A stretch of 37,788 nucleotides of DNA from Candidatus Methanomethylophilaceae archaeon (GTDB lineage: Archaea > Thermoplasmatota > Thermoplasmata > Methanomassiliicoccales > Methanomethylophilaceae). Each line of letters begins with the position of its first letter. Position 1 is the first letter of the stretch. This document shows positions 1 through 6,996 of this stretch, one piece after another. The stretch spans positions 1-37,788 of the forward strand of contig JALNYB010000006.1 in NCBI GenBank assembly GCA_023230065.1, read 5' to 3'. The notes below the pieces were generated by a model that saw nothing but the letters and a program-made list of their open reading frames with translations, was not told the DNA's origin and searched no databases. A program made the translations under genes and the position numbers.

Positions 1-86
1 AACATTCCTAAAAGTATCATTCCAGGAATGATGGCTCCATAGCTATCCCTGTTATGATATTCATGAGGTGTGAACGGTACGTTCAT
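1..86 (-). CDS. Partial hypothetical protein, N-terminal end only
   Basis: A minus-strand frame opens at an ATG at 84-86 and runs off the left edge of the window. The visible 28 residues begin MNVPFTPHEYHNRDSYG and turn hydrophobic (AIIPGMILLGM), which could be the start of a membrane segment. An in-frame TAA lies upstream and no other ATG intervenes, so this ATG or a slightly earlier GTG is the likely start. I do not recognise the family. It reads in the same direction as the rubredoxin gene upstream of it, 73 bases away. The call rests only on frame openness and composition. Confidence 0.35.
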   Translation of the reverse strand, partial: MNVPFTPHEYHNRDSYGAIIPGMILLGM

Positions 87-159
87 ATTGCCCACATAAT
101 GTTTTGCCGATATAACTATTGACTCGCTTTCATAAAGACATTGATTTTATTGTGAACAA

Positions 160-327
160 TTATTCTTCTTTCATCTCGATGAAGTTCTTTTTCGGTTCTC
201 CGCATATAGGACACACCCAATCTTCAGGTAGATCTTCCCATTTAGTGTCGGGCGCAATTCCATCTGAGGGAATCCCTATTGTCTCATCATAAATGAAACC
301 GCAAACTGGACAAACATATTTCGTCAT
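160..327 (-). CDS. Rubredoxin
   Basis: A 55-residue protein with the two rubredoxin iron-binding knuckles, CPVCG at residues 6-10 and CPICG at 39-43, and the conserved aromatic/acidic core (FIYDE near 11-15, DLPEDWVCP near 32-40). Length matches the family, about 52-55 residues. Rubredoxins are small cytoplasmic one-electron carriers holding a single Fe(Cys)4 centre. In strict anaerobes they commonly feed peroxide or oxygen detoxification enzymes such as rubrerythrin, and a rubrerythrin gene lies at 29803 in this window. The gene ends in TAA and stands alone between the edge fragment and the ABC exporter. A specific electron partner cannot be read from the sequence. Confidence 0.93.
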   Translation of the reverse strand: MTKYVCPVCGFIYDETIGIPSDGIAPDTKWEDLPEDWVCPICGEPKKNFIEMKEE

Positions 328-413
328 TTTTAATCCTTCTAATATCGATTATAAGATATTTAATAAAGCCATACCTTGAAGAAAATCTCTTTCAAGATAT
401 GGCGATATTGTTC

Positions 414-2252
414 TCAATCCATTTCGGCTTCCTCGAATTGACTGTTGTACAGATTGCAATAGAAACCGCCGTCCGCAAGAAGCTGTTCGTGAGTGCCGCT
501 CTCGATGATGCTTCCATTTCTCATAACAAGAATAAGATTCGCATTCTTGATCGTTGAAAGACGATGAGCTATCACGAACGATGTACGTCCTTCGGTGAGC
601 TTGTCCATAGCTTCTTGAATGTGTTTCTCCGTCCTTGTATCAACGGAACTTGTAGCTTCATCTAATATCAAAAGCGGTGCATTCTCGATCATTGCACGTG
701 CGATGGTTATCTGCTGTTTTTGTCCTGCAGATAAGGTTGTCTTGTCGCTCAGGACAGTATCGTAACCGTCTGGAAGGGTCATTATAAAATGATGGATACC
801 TACGGATTTAGCTACTGCTTCGACCTGTTCTTCTGTGATCCCCTCTTTGCAGTAGATGATATTATCACGAATTGTTCCATCAAATATCCATGTATCTTGC
901 AATACCATACAGAACAAATCGTGAACGTTCTCACGTGTGAGTTCTTTTGTAGATACTCCGTCTATCAGGATATCTCCGCTGTTTACCTCATAAAAACGCA
1001 TTAGAAGGTTCACCAACGTGGTTTTGCCAGCGCCGGTTGGTCCGACGATGGCTATCTTCTGTCCTGCCTTTATGTTGGCTGAGAAGCCGTGAATGACCTC
1101 TTTATCAGGCGAATAACCGAAATGAATCTCCCGGAATTCCACATCTCCCTTGACATTTTTAAGAACGGTTTTCTTCTCGCTTTCATCGTTGAGTTCGGGT
1201 TCTTCCAGGAATTCAAACACACGTTCTGTAGCTGCTGCTACGGACTGCATACCTGTGACAGCCTGTGCAATCTGCGAAAGAGGCTGTGTGAACAGACGTA
1301 CGTATATCATGAATGCCACGATTATGCCGAATGATATCGCGCCGTTCAAAACCAATATCGCACCTACGATACATACTGCGACATATCCTATGTTGCCTAT
1401 GAAATTCATAAGAGGCATCATCAGTCCAGAAAGGAATTGTGATTTGAATCCGCTTTTGAACAGATTATCATTGATTGCATCGAACTTTTCCTTTGCCTGC
1501 TTTTCTCCGTTGTATACCTTTACAATGTTGTGGCCGGAATATATCTCTTCCACATGACCATTCATTGCACCGAGGTTCTTCTGTTGGATTGCAAAGTATT
1601 TCTGAGATCTGCCCATTATAAAGAACATCAGTCCGAATCCTACCAATGTTGACAAGACTACAGTGGCCATCATGGTGAGGTTGGTCACAGTCATCATTAT
1701 CAATGAACCGACGAGAAGAGTTATTGCTGTAACCAGAGTGCTTATGCTCTGATTCATCGACTGACCGATGGTATCAGCATCATTGGTCACACGACTCAGC
1801 ACATCTCCTGTGCTAGAACTGTCAAAGTATTTGAGTGGAAGACGATTGATTTTCTTTGAAATATCATCACGTAGATTCCTTGCTGTTCTTTGCGACACTG
1901 TAGCAAGAATATATCCTTGTAAGAACGAAAGTATAGCACTTATTCCGTAGATAATGATAAGGAACACACCTATTGCGCTTATTGCGCCGAGATCCGTAGT
2001 ACCTGAAATAATACCTTCTTCAATAATATTGGTAATATCACTGAGTTTATTAGGTCCTACAAGTGTCAGCATCGTTCCTATTGCTGCCAGTATGACCGCT
2101 CCTATGAAGATCACTTTGTAGGATTTCATGTATACGAATAGTTTCTTCCATGCGATCTTGAAATTCTTGGCCTTTTCTACAGGCGCTCCTAGACCGTGAC
2201 CAGGGCCTCTACCGGGAAGAACGTTTCTTCTTTCACCGTTATCATCGCTCAT
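414..2252 (-). CDS. ABC exporter subunit with canonical ATPase domain (MdlB/LmrD-like half-transporter)
   Basis: A 612-residue half-transporter. An ABC membrane domain with about six helices spans roughly residues 40-340, followed by a nucleotide-binding domain. Visible motifs are Walker A GPTGAGKT (404-411), Q-loop LQDT (451-454), signature LSAGQ (507-511), Walker B ending LLILDE (527-532) with the catalytic glutamate E532, and the switch histidine H563 in IAHRLST. It therefore supplies the canonical residues. Its start overlaps the stop of the upstream ABC gene by 4 bases, so the two are translationally coupled and probably form a heterodimeric exporter. Drug or lipid export is usual for this family, but the substrate is not visible. 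Expression is probably controlled by the MarR gene at the head of the operon. Confidence 0.93.
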   Translation of the reverse strand: MSDDNGERRNVLPGRGPGHGLGAPVEKAKNFKIAWKKLFVYMKSYKVIFIGAVILAAIGTMLTLVGPNKLSDITNIIEEGIISGTTDLGAISAIGVFLIIIYGISAILSFLQGYILATVSQRTARNLRDDISKKINRLPLKYFDSSSTGDVLSRVTNDADTIGQSMNQSISTLVTAITLLVGSLIMMTVTNLTMMATVVLSTLVGFGLMFFIMGRSQKYFAIQQKNLGAMNGHVEEIYSGHNIVKVYNGEKQAKEKFDAINDNLFKSGFKSQFLSGLMMPLMNFIGNIGYVAVCIVGAILVLNGAISFGIIVAFMIYVRLFTQPLSQIAQAVTGMQSVAAATERVFEFLEEPELNDESEKKTVLKNVKGDVEFREIHFGYSPDKEVIHGFSANIKAGQKIAIVGPTGAGKTTLVNLLMRFYEVNSGDILIDGVSTKELTRENVHDLFCMVLQDTWIFDGTIRDNIIYCKEGITEEQVEAVAKSVGIHHFIMTLPDGYDTVLSDKTTLSAGQKQQITIARAMIENAPLLILDEATSSVDTRTEKHIQEAMDKLTEGRTSFVIAHRLSTIKNANLILVMRNGSIIESGTHEQLLADGGFYCNLYNSQFEEAEMD

Positions 2253-3991
2253 ACACTCAACTCCTCTTCTGAGAGTTGCGAACTGGCTATCTCATAATAT
2301 ACGGGGCATGTCTTCAACAATTCTTTGTGTTTACCGATACCTACGATACGTCCCTCATCGATAACAACGATCTTATCAGCATCCATTATGGTACCGATCC
2401 TTTGTGCTACGATCAAACTTGTAGTACCTCCAGTCTCTTTCTTGAGAGCATTCCTGAGCATGTGGTCTGTCTTGTAATCCAACGCAGAAAACGAATCATC
2501 AAAAATGTAGATCTCTGGTCTCCTGCATACTGCACGTGCTATGGAAATACGCTGTTTCTGTCCTCCTGATACATTTGTACCACCCTGCGATATCAGACTA
2601 TTGTACTTTCCTTCCATCTTCTCAACGAAATCAGTACTCTGTGCTATTGATATGGCTTTACGGATATCTTCTTCGGTATCGAATTTACTTCCATATGTGA
2701 CGTTGGATGATACCGTACCTGCGAATATCACGGCTTTTTGCGGAACATATCCCATTTTACTGTGAAGTGCATCTTGAGTGTATTCACGTATGTCCACGCC
2801 ATCGATGGTTATCTGTCCTTCAGTGACGTCATAAAAACGTGGTACTAGATTCACAAGTGTGCTCTTACCGCTTCCTGTGGAACCTATGAATGCGACCGTC
2901 TCTCCTTTGTGAACATCGAAACTCACATCCTTGAGAACATAATCCGATGCGCCTGGATATTTGAATCCGACATTTTTGAATGATATTTCTCCTACTTCAT
3001 TATTGGGTGCAGTTGTAACGGTTCCATCAAGGATCGTGGATTCTGTGTTTATGACTTCTTCCACACGTCTTGCAGCTACCGTTGCACGCGGAAGTATCAT
3101 GAATAAGATTATCAGCATCATGAACGCCATGACTATCTGCATGGCGTATGCAGAGAACACAACCATATCTGAGAACAATGTCAATTGAGAAGCTGTACCA
3201 GCAGATGATATTAATATTGCCCCTATCCAATAAACAGATAAAGATAGGAGACTCATTATTGTCGTCATTGACGGCATCATCACGGACATTGCACGAGTTG
3301 TGAATAGATTATTCGCCGTCAGGTCTTCATTAGCTTGATCGAATCTATTTTCCTGATATCCTTCAGCATTGTATGCGCGTATAACACGGATTCCCGTAAG
3401 ATTTTCTCTTGTTGTACGATTGAGATTATCTGTCAGCCACTGTATCTTCTTATAACGCGAAGTGACAAAGAACATCAATAGACCGATTATCAAGATCAGC
3501 ACGAATACAGCAACAGATGTTGCTGCTGTCCACTGCCAACTTTTTCCCGAAATCTTTATTATTGCCCAAACAGCCAAGATAGGTGCCTTTATGGTAATCT
3601 GAAGACCCATAGCAAGTGCCGTTTGTATCTGTGTTATGTCATTTGTAGAACGCGTGATCAAACTTGCAGTGGAGAATTTATTTATCTCCTCCATAGAAAA
3701 TGATTCTACTTTATCAAATTGCAATTCACGAAGACGTTTTGATAATGATGTTGCTACCCACGTGGCCATATAACCTACGATGATGGATGACACAAGGCTT
3801 CCGAGTGCGCATGCGATCATGCCCCAACCCTCAGCCATAACCATATCCGATGTTCCGTGTGTGGATATTATGTTAGTTATAGCAGACATGTACCCAGGGA
3901 TCTCCAGGTCAAGATAGACTTGCAGTCCGATCAGGACGACACATGCAACTATGATGCCCCATTCCTTTCCTTTGAGGTATTTAAGTATCAT
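2249..3991 (-). CDS. ABC exporter subunit with degenerate ATPase site (MdlA/LmrC-like half-transporter)
   Basis: A 580-residue half-transporter with an N-terminal six-helix ABC membrane domain (about 10-300) and a C-terminal nucleotide-binding domain: Walker A GSTGSGKS (370-377), signature VSGGQ (474-478), Walker B IYIFDDS (494-500). The catalytic glutamate is replaced by aspartate (D499) and the switch histidine by glutamine (Q530 in VAQRIGT). These two substitutions are typical of the degenerate-site partner in heterodimeric exporters such as TM287/288 or LmrCD. The partner at 414-2252 carries the intact residues, so the pair should have one active and one weak site. The start ATG overlaps the extended marR stop in an ATGA junction, which argues for coupling to the regulator upstream. 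Confidence 0.92.
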   Translation of the reverse strand: MILKYLKGKEWGIIVACVVLIGLQVYLDLEIPGYMSAITNIISTHGTSDMVMAEGWGMIACALGSLVSSIIVGYMATWVATSLSKRLRELQFDKVESFSMEEINKFSTASLITRSTNDITQIQTALAMGLQITIKAPILAVWAIIKISGKSWQWTAATSVAVFVLILIIGLLMFFVTSRYKKIQWLTDNLNRTTRENLTGIRVIRAYNAEGYQENRFDQANEDLTANNLFTTRAMSVMMPSMTTIMSLLSLSVYWIGAILISSAGTASQLTLFSDMVVFSAYAMQIVMAFMMLIILFMILPRATVAARRVEEVINTESTILDGTVTTAPNNEVGEISFKNVGFKYPGASDYVLKDVSFDVHKGETVAFIGSTGSGKSTLVNLVPRFYDVTEGQITIDGVDIREYTQDALHSKMGYVPQKAVIFAGTVSSNVTYGSKFDTEEDIRKAISIAQSTDFVEKMEGKYNSLISQGGTNVSGGQKQRISIARAVCRRPEIYIFDDSFSALDYKTDHMLRNALKKETGGTTSLIVAQRIGTIMDADKIVVIDEGRIVGIGKHKELLKTCPVYYEIASSQLSEEELSV

Positions 3992-4452
3992 TCTGAATCC
4001 TTCTTGGCCTCATGGTAACTTTTATCGTCCCCGAGTTCACTCTTTATTTTCGTATATATCTTACTCATTATCGATTTCAGTAATATGGCCTCTTCGTCAG
4101 TCAGACTACCGAGTAATTCATCACTGATTTCATGCATTGATTTCTATATCAAAACCTCAGCTTCATGACCTCTTTCGGTAAGCACAAGTTTGTATTTCTG
4201 AGGATACTCACTTATGTTGTCAACGAATCCTGTCTCCATAAGTTGCTTCACCGCACGAGTGGTCAGTGCTTTGTCAACAGACCTCTCTGCAGTAAGGTCT
4301 TTCATAGACGTTCCTTCGTTTTTGCCTATTGAAACTATGAAAAAACTCTGAGATGCAGTAATGCCCATTGATTCTATTTTAGAATTCATCTTTTTATCCA
4401 TATATGATTTCATCAGGTGTGGTATAAAGATATCATGCAGCCCTATATTCAT
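3988..4452 (-). CDS. MarR-family repressor with in-frame amber codon (candidate pyrrolysine protein)
   Basis: The frame from ATG 4452 encodes a MarR winged helix (HTH around SMKDLTAERSVDKAL and TTRAVKQLMETG, wing ending KLVLTERG). At 4144-4146 it meets TAG, codon 103, then continues in frame for 51 codons (KSMHEISDELLGSLTDEEA...). That is just where MarR proteins carry the C-terminal dimerisation helices. It stops at TGA 3988-3990, in an ATGA overlap with the ABC exporter start. Read through, it gives 154 residues, the usual MarR size. Stopped at TAG, it would lack those helices. Other checked genes here avoid TAG, so insertion of pyrrolysine or another amino acid is plausible. A start 17 codons upstream (4503) is less likely, because it would translate the TATA box and operators. 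Alternatives are a nonsense-mutated gene or a sequencing error. Confidence 0.75.
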
Positions 4453-4456
4453 ACCA

Positions 4457-4497
4457 GTTGACATATCAACAACATATTTAACCGTTGACATATCAAC
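4457..4497 (-). promoter_or_regulatory. marR-ABC exporter promoter with twin 14-bp operators
   Basis: Two identical copies of GTTGACATATCAAC lie at 4457-4470 and 4484-4497. Each is an inverted repeat (GTTGA-N4-TCAAC), and they sit 27 bp apart, start to start. Between them, at about 4473-4480, is a TATA-like TAAATATG on the minus strand. It is placed about 25 bases before ATG 4452, as expected for a leaderless archaeal transcript. A dimeric MarR protein bound at either copy would block TBP or polymerase, so autorepression and control of the exporter are the natural reading. The binding protein itself is inferred from position. Confidence 0.75.
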
Positions 4498-4516
4498 GTA
4501 CATAACGATAACTTAA

Positions 4517-4531
4517 TTTACACAGTGTAAA
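4517..4531. promoter_or_regulatory. Palindromic operator between marR and tetR
   Basis: TTTACAC-A-GTGTAAA is a perfect 7-bp inverted repeat with one central base in the 64-bp space before tetR. Its core fits TTAC-N5-GTAA, a pattern seen twice more at 5397-5409 and 5426-5438. Position and symmetry suggest a TetR autoregulatory site. Confidence 0.6.
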
Positions 4532-4567
4532 CATTTATTATAGCAAAACACATCGTGGAGCGTAATT

Positions 4568-5194
4568 ATGGACCTGAAATTCAAGCGGGCACGCAGCAAA
4601 GAGAATAAAGAAAAGAGATTTTCAGATATACTTGACGTGTCCGTAGAATTGTATGACAAATTACGTTATCCCGGTTTGACTTTCGAAGAAATATCAAAAA
4701 GATTGAATATCACGCGTCCCGCGATATATAAATACTTCAAAACAAAGGATGAGATTCTTGTAGAAATACTTCTTAGAGATTTTAGTCGCCTATGTGATGA
4801 TCTTTTAGATAATTTTAATCCTTCTGTAGAATATACGAAAGAAGAGGTCGCTGCATTATGGACCGATGTCATGATGAAGAACAAGAGAGTCATGGATGTT
4901 TTGTCACTTCATTCTTCGTCCATTGAAAAGATGATTTCTGCTGAATATAACAGCGGACCAGAAAGTATCATAAAAAAATATATTGAGATACTTAAAGAAT
5001 TAACAAAACGTCTTATTCCCGGCATCGATGATGATACTGCCGTTGATTTCATCTTATATCAGATATCGTTTGCTGTGGGTCTATATCCATTCATGAAAAT
5101 AAAAATGAATGATAGCGATCCAAACAAGGAGATATTTAGATTTAACAGGATATATCGTGAGAATATTCTTATAAAATTGGAATCGATGAATTGA
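4568..5194 (+). CDS. TetR-family transcriptional regulator
   Basis: A 208-residue protein with a TetR N-terminal DNA-binding domain. Helices before residue 35 lead into the HTH at about 37-62 (LTFEEISKRLNITRPAIYKYFKTKDEIL), including the family hallmark AIYKYFKTKDEI. The remaining 140 residues form a variable helical ligand/dimer domain with no recognisable ligand signature. GGAG at about 4557-4560 is a suitable ribosome site for ATG 4568. The gene is divergent from marR and convergent with the small lysine-rich gene at 5264, from which a strong hairpin separates it. A palindrome sits just upstream, and similar palindromes flank the promoter of that small gene, so both are probable targets. 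The ligand is unknown. Confidence 0.9.
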   Translation: MDLKFKRARSKENKEKRFSDILDVSVELYDKLRYPGLTFEEISKRLNITRPAIYKYFKTKDEILVEILLRDFSRLCDDLLDNFNPSVEYTKEEVAALWTDVMMKNKRVMDVLSLHSSSIEKMISAEYNSGPESIIKKYIEILKELTKRLIPGIDDDTAVDFILYQISFAVGLYPFMKIKMNDSDPNKEIFRFNRIYRENILIKLESMN

Positions 5195-5208
5195 TTTTAA
5201 TTAAATTT

Positions 5209-5233
5209 CCATGCTGTCCGGATGACGGCATGG
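5209..5233. terminator. Bidirectional terminator hairpin
   Basis: CCATGCTGTC pairs with GACGGCATGG (10 bp, one T-G wobble) around a 5-base loop. It lies between the convergent tetR and the small gene at 5264. An A-rich run follows on the plus strand, which is a T-run for minus-strand transcription. Confidence 0.6.
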
Positions 5234-5263
5234 AAAAAGAAAATGATGAATACAAAAAAAAGT

Positions 5264-5362
5264 TCAGTTCTTTGCATTTTTCTCTGCTTTTACCTTCGCC
5301 TTCTCTGCTTTCTTTTTTGCGCTGTTCTGTTTCATTTCTGCCATTTTGTCTTTGAAGCTCAT
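5264..5362 (-). CDS. Tiny lysine-rich protein, 32 residues
   Basis: The minus-strand frame encodes MSFKDKMAEMKQNSAKKKAE and ends KNAKN before TGA. It is about one third lysine with many Ala and Glu and no Cys, and is predicted to be a short charged helix. A GGGGG-containing stretch 5-10 bases upstream of the ATG can serve as a ribosome site. A TATA-like TTATTTATAC (about 5415-5424, minus strand) is flanked by two TTAC-N5-GTAA palindromes, and a terminator hairpin follows the stop. A dedicated, apparently regulated promoter and terminator make a real gene likely despite its size. I do not recognise a family. A similar lysine-rich mini-protein lies at 5954-6091. Confidence 0.6.
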   Translation of the reverse strand: MSFKDKMAEMKQNSAKKKAEKAKVKAEKNAKN

Positions 5363-5394
5363 TTTTGTTACCCCCTTGCATGTTCTGCAAGTTA

Positions 5395-5438
5395 AATTAC
5401 ACATAGTAATTAAAGTATAAATAAGTTACTTAATGTAA
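5395..5438 (-). promoter_or_regulatory. Promoter with paired TTAC-N5-GTAA operators
   Basis: Two imperfect palindromes, TTACACATAGTAA (5397-5409, extended to AATTAC-N5-GTAATT at 5395-5411) and TTACTTAATGTAA (5426-5438), flank the TATA-like box of the 32-residue gene. Both match the core of the palindrome beside tetR at 4518-4530, suggesting one repressor serves both places. Confidence 0.55.
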
Positions 5439-5536
5439 ATTAAAAAAAGAAAATCATAAAAGATGTTAATCGATAAGAATGATGTTTCGATGCGTTAATT
5501 ATACAGATTATCATAATCAATGAAGAGAACGTAAAA

Positions 5537-5879
5537 GCAAAATCGTATTGTGAATTATTTTATCTTCCATTTGATAAAAATTCTCAAGACCACTTTTCAA
5601 GAATACAATCAAAACACCACGCATCAAAAAGAGGGGTTTTATCAGATATTATTCAAATTGATGTCCGTATACAATAAAATGTGTTCAGATTATCAATAAC
5701 ATCGCAAAGAATAAAGATGTCCCTTTTGAAACTATTTATTTTGAAACGACAGAACAAGCTCAAAATGCACATGCGCCCTTCACATCATATAGTTTGTTCC
5801 ACAATGGTGAATTTATGACGAACGGATATTATCCGATAAGAAATTCGAAAAAATTATGCGGACGTATGTGAATAATTGA
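5537..5879 (+). pseudogene. Decayed GNAT acetyltransferase, YoaP-like C-terminal part
   Basis: Several broken frames add up to the C-terminal region of GNAT proteins with a YoaP-like domain. One frame reads CELFYLPFDKNSQDHFSRIQ near 5550-5600. A second reads VPFETIYFETTEQAQNAHAP then FTSYSLFHNGEFMTN (5731-5823). A third picks up ERILSDKKFEKIMRTY (5820-5867) and stops at TGA 5877-5879. The second and third are out of frame by one base near 5820, where intact relatives read straight through (from memory of the family pattern). The N-terminal acetyltransferase domain is absent. This looks like a dead gene rather than programmed frameshifting, because at least two breaks are needed. Confidence 0.6.
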
Positions 5880-5892
5880 TGTTTGGATGACA

Positions 5893-5909
5893 GAGAGATA
5901 CAATCTCTC
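5893..5909. terminator. Hairpin, probable terminator
   Basis: GAGAGAT-ACA-ATCTCTC is a perfect 7-bp stem with a 3-base loop, between the GNAT remnant and the convergent small gene at 5954. Confidence 0.45.
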
Positions 5910-5953
5910 CGTCTATCATAAAACGAAGATATACTATCGAAAATTAGGATAGT

Positions 5954-6091
5954 TTACTTGATCTTCTTCTCGAGCTTAGCAAGTTTTTTCTTTGCACCGT
6001 TATCTCCAGAGTTTACCTGTTGAGTGAGTTTCTCTGCTTTCTCTTTCTTCACTTTGTTCTGTTTTGATAACTGTTTTTTGCTCATCGCCAT
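5954..6091 (-). CDS. Small lysine-rich protein, 45 residues
   Basis: The frame from ATG 6091 (a second in-frame ATG lies at 6085) encodes MAMSKKQLSKQNKVKKEKAE, then a short Gly/Asn/Asp linker, and ends KKKLAKLEKKIK before TAA. It is strongly basic, likely two charged helices, without Cys or membrane segment. TATA-like ATCTAAATAG lies near 6122-6134. No strong ribosome site is visible, so a leaderless or short-leader mRNA is possible. It is similar in style, though not clearly homologous, to the 32-residue protein at 5264. Nucleic-acid or ribosome association would fit the composition, but nothing shows it. It sits just downstream of trpA in the same direction. Confidence 0.5.
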   Translation of the reverse strand: MAMSKKQLSKQNKVKKEKAEKLTQQVNSGDNGAKKKLAKLEKKIK

Positions 6092-6219
6092 GCAATAGTC
6101 ACTTGACCCCGTCTTGGATTACGCCCTATTTAGATTTTTGCTTTTTAAAAACCAATTGAACAAATAGAAATAATCGATCATTTTTCGGAGACATTGTAAA
6201 CATGATATGGTTTCACATC

Positions 6220-6996
6220 TCAAATATCACGAATCGCATCCTTCATAGATTTCACATATTCACCTATGTGAGAAATAGAATCTCTACCTTCTTCGGCAAC
6301 GATCTTGATGATGGCGCTTCCTACGATAACACCGTCGCTCAAATCAGCCATTTTCGCCGCTTGCTCCGGCTTTGAGATACCGAATCCAACCGCACAAGGG
6401 ATATCCGTACTCTTCCTTACCAGTTTTACCATTGATCCTATATCCGTGGTTATCTCGGTCCTTGTGCCTGTGACTCCTAAAGAAGAGACTATGTATACAA
6501 ACCCTTTAGCCTCTTTGGCTATCATCGATATACGATCTTCGGATGTGGGTGCGATCAATGATATGAGGTCTAATCCATATTTACGGCATATCGGATCGAA
6601 CTCATCCTTTTCTTCGAATGGTACATCTGGTAAAATCAGGCCATTGATGCCGATATCCCTGCATATTGAGATAAACTTATCAGAATCATAAGAGAACACC
6701 ACATTCGCATATGTCATGAACACGATAGGCACTTTGATATCCTTACGTATCTCCCGGACCATATCGAAGATCTTGTCAGTTGTGATCCCGTTTTTCAAAG
6801 CACGTACATCGGCAGCCTGTATCACAGGTCCTTCCGCTGTCGGATCCGAGAAAGGAATTCCCAATTCTATGAGGTCCGCACCATTTCTGACCATTTCCTT
6901 TACTGCTTTTTTAGTTGTCTCGATGTCTGGATCCCCGCATGTGATGAATGCAATGAATGCTTTACCGTTGGCAAATGCGTCTTTGATATTGCTCAT
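6220..6996 (-). CDS. trpA: Tryptophan synthase alpha subunit
   Basis: A 258-residue TIM-barrel subunit that cleaves indole-3-glycerol phosphate to indole and glyceraldehyde 3-phosphate and passes indole to TrpB. The conserved GDP (21-23), the catalytic glutamate E44 in [10 protein letters not shown], and the phosphate-binding GSAI(V/I) region near the C-terminus are visible. The position equal to E. coli Asp60 is glutamate (E55 in TAEGP), a variant also found in other TrpA proteins as I recall. It is the last gene of the trp operon, and its start overlaps the trpB stop by 4 bases, implying coupled synthesis of the alpha2beta2 complex. Confidence 0.96.
   Translation of the reverse strand: MSNIKDAFANGKAFIAFITCGDPDIETTKKAVKEMVRNGADLIELGIPFSDPTAEGPVIQAADVRALKNGITTDKIFDMVREIRKDIKVPIVFMTYANVVFSYDSDKFISICRDIGINGLILPDVPFEEKDEFDPICRKYGLDLISLIAPTSEDRISMIAKEAKGFVYIVSSLGVTGTRTEITTDIGSMVKLVRKSTDIPCAVGFGISKPEQAAKMADLSDGVIVGSAIIKIVAEEGRDSISHIGEYVKSMKDAIRDI

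Noticed and set aside
4144..4503. MarR as a 119-residue protein starting at 4503 and ending at the TAG
   Set aside because: This start would translate the two operators and the TATA box, and the end would drop the dimerisation helices and leave 150 in-frame codable bases before the exporter. The 3988-4452 model fits family length and operon coupling better.
5169..5390. 73-residue minus-strand open frame over the small gene
   Set aside because: A shifted frame with Arg/Lys/Glu low complexity. The 32-residue frame at 5264-5362 has the ribosome site, promoter spacing and terminator.
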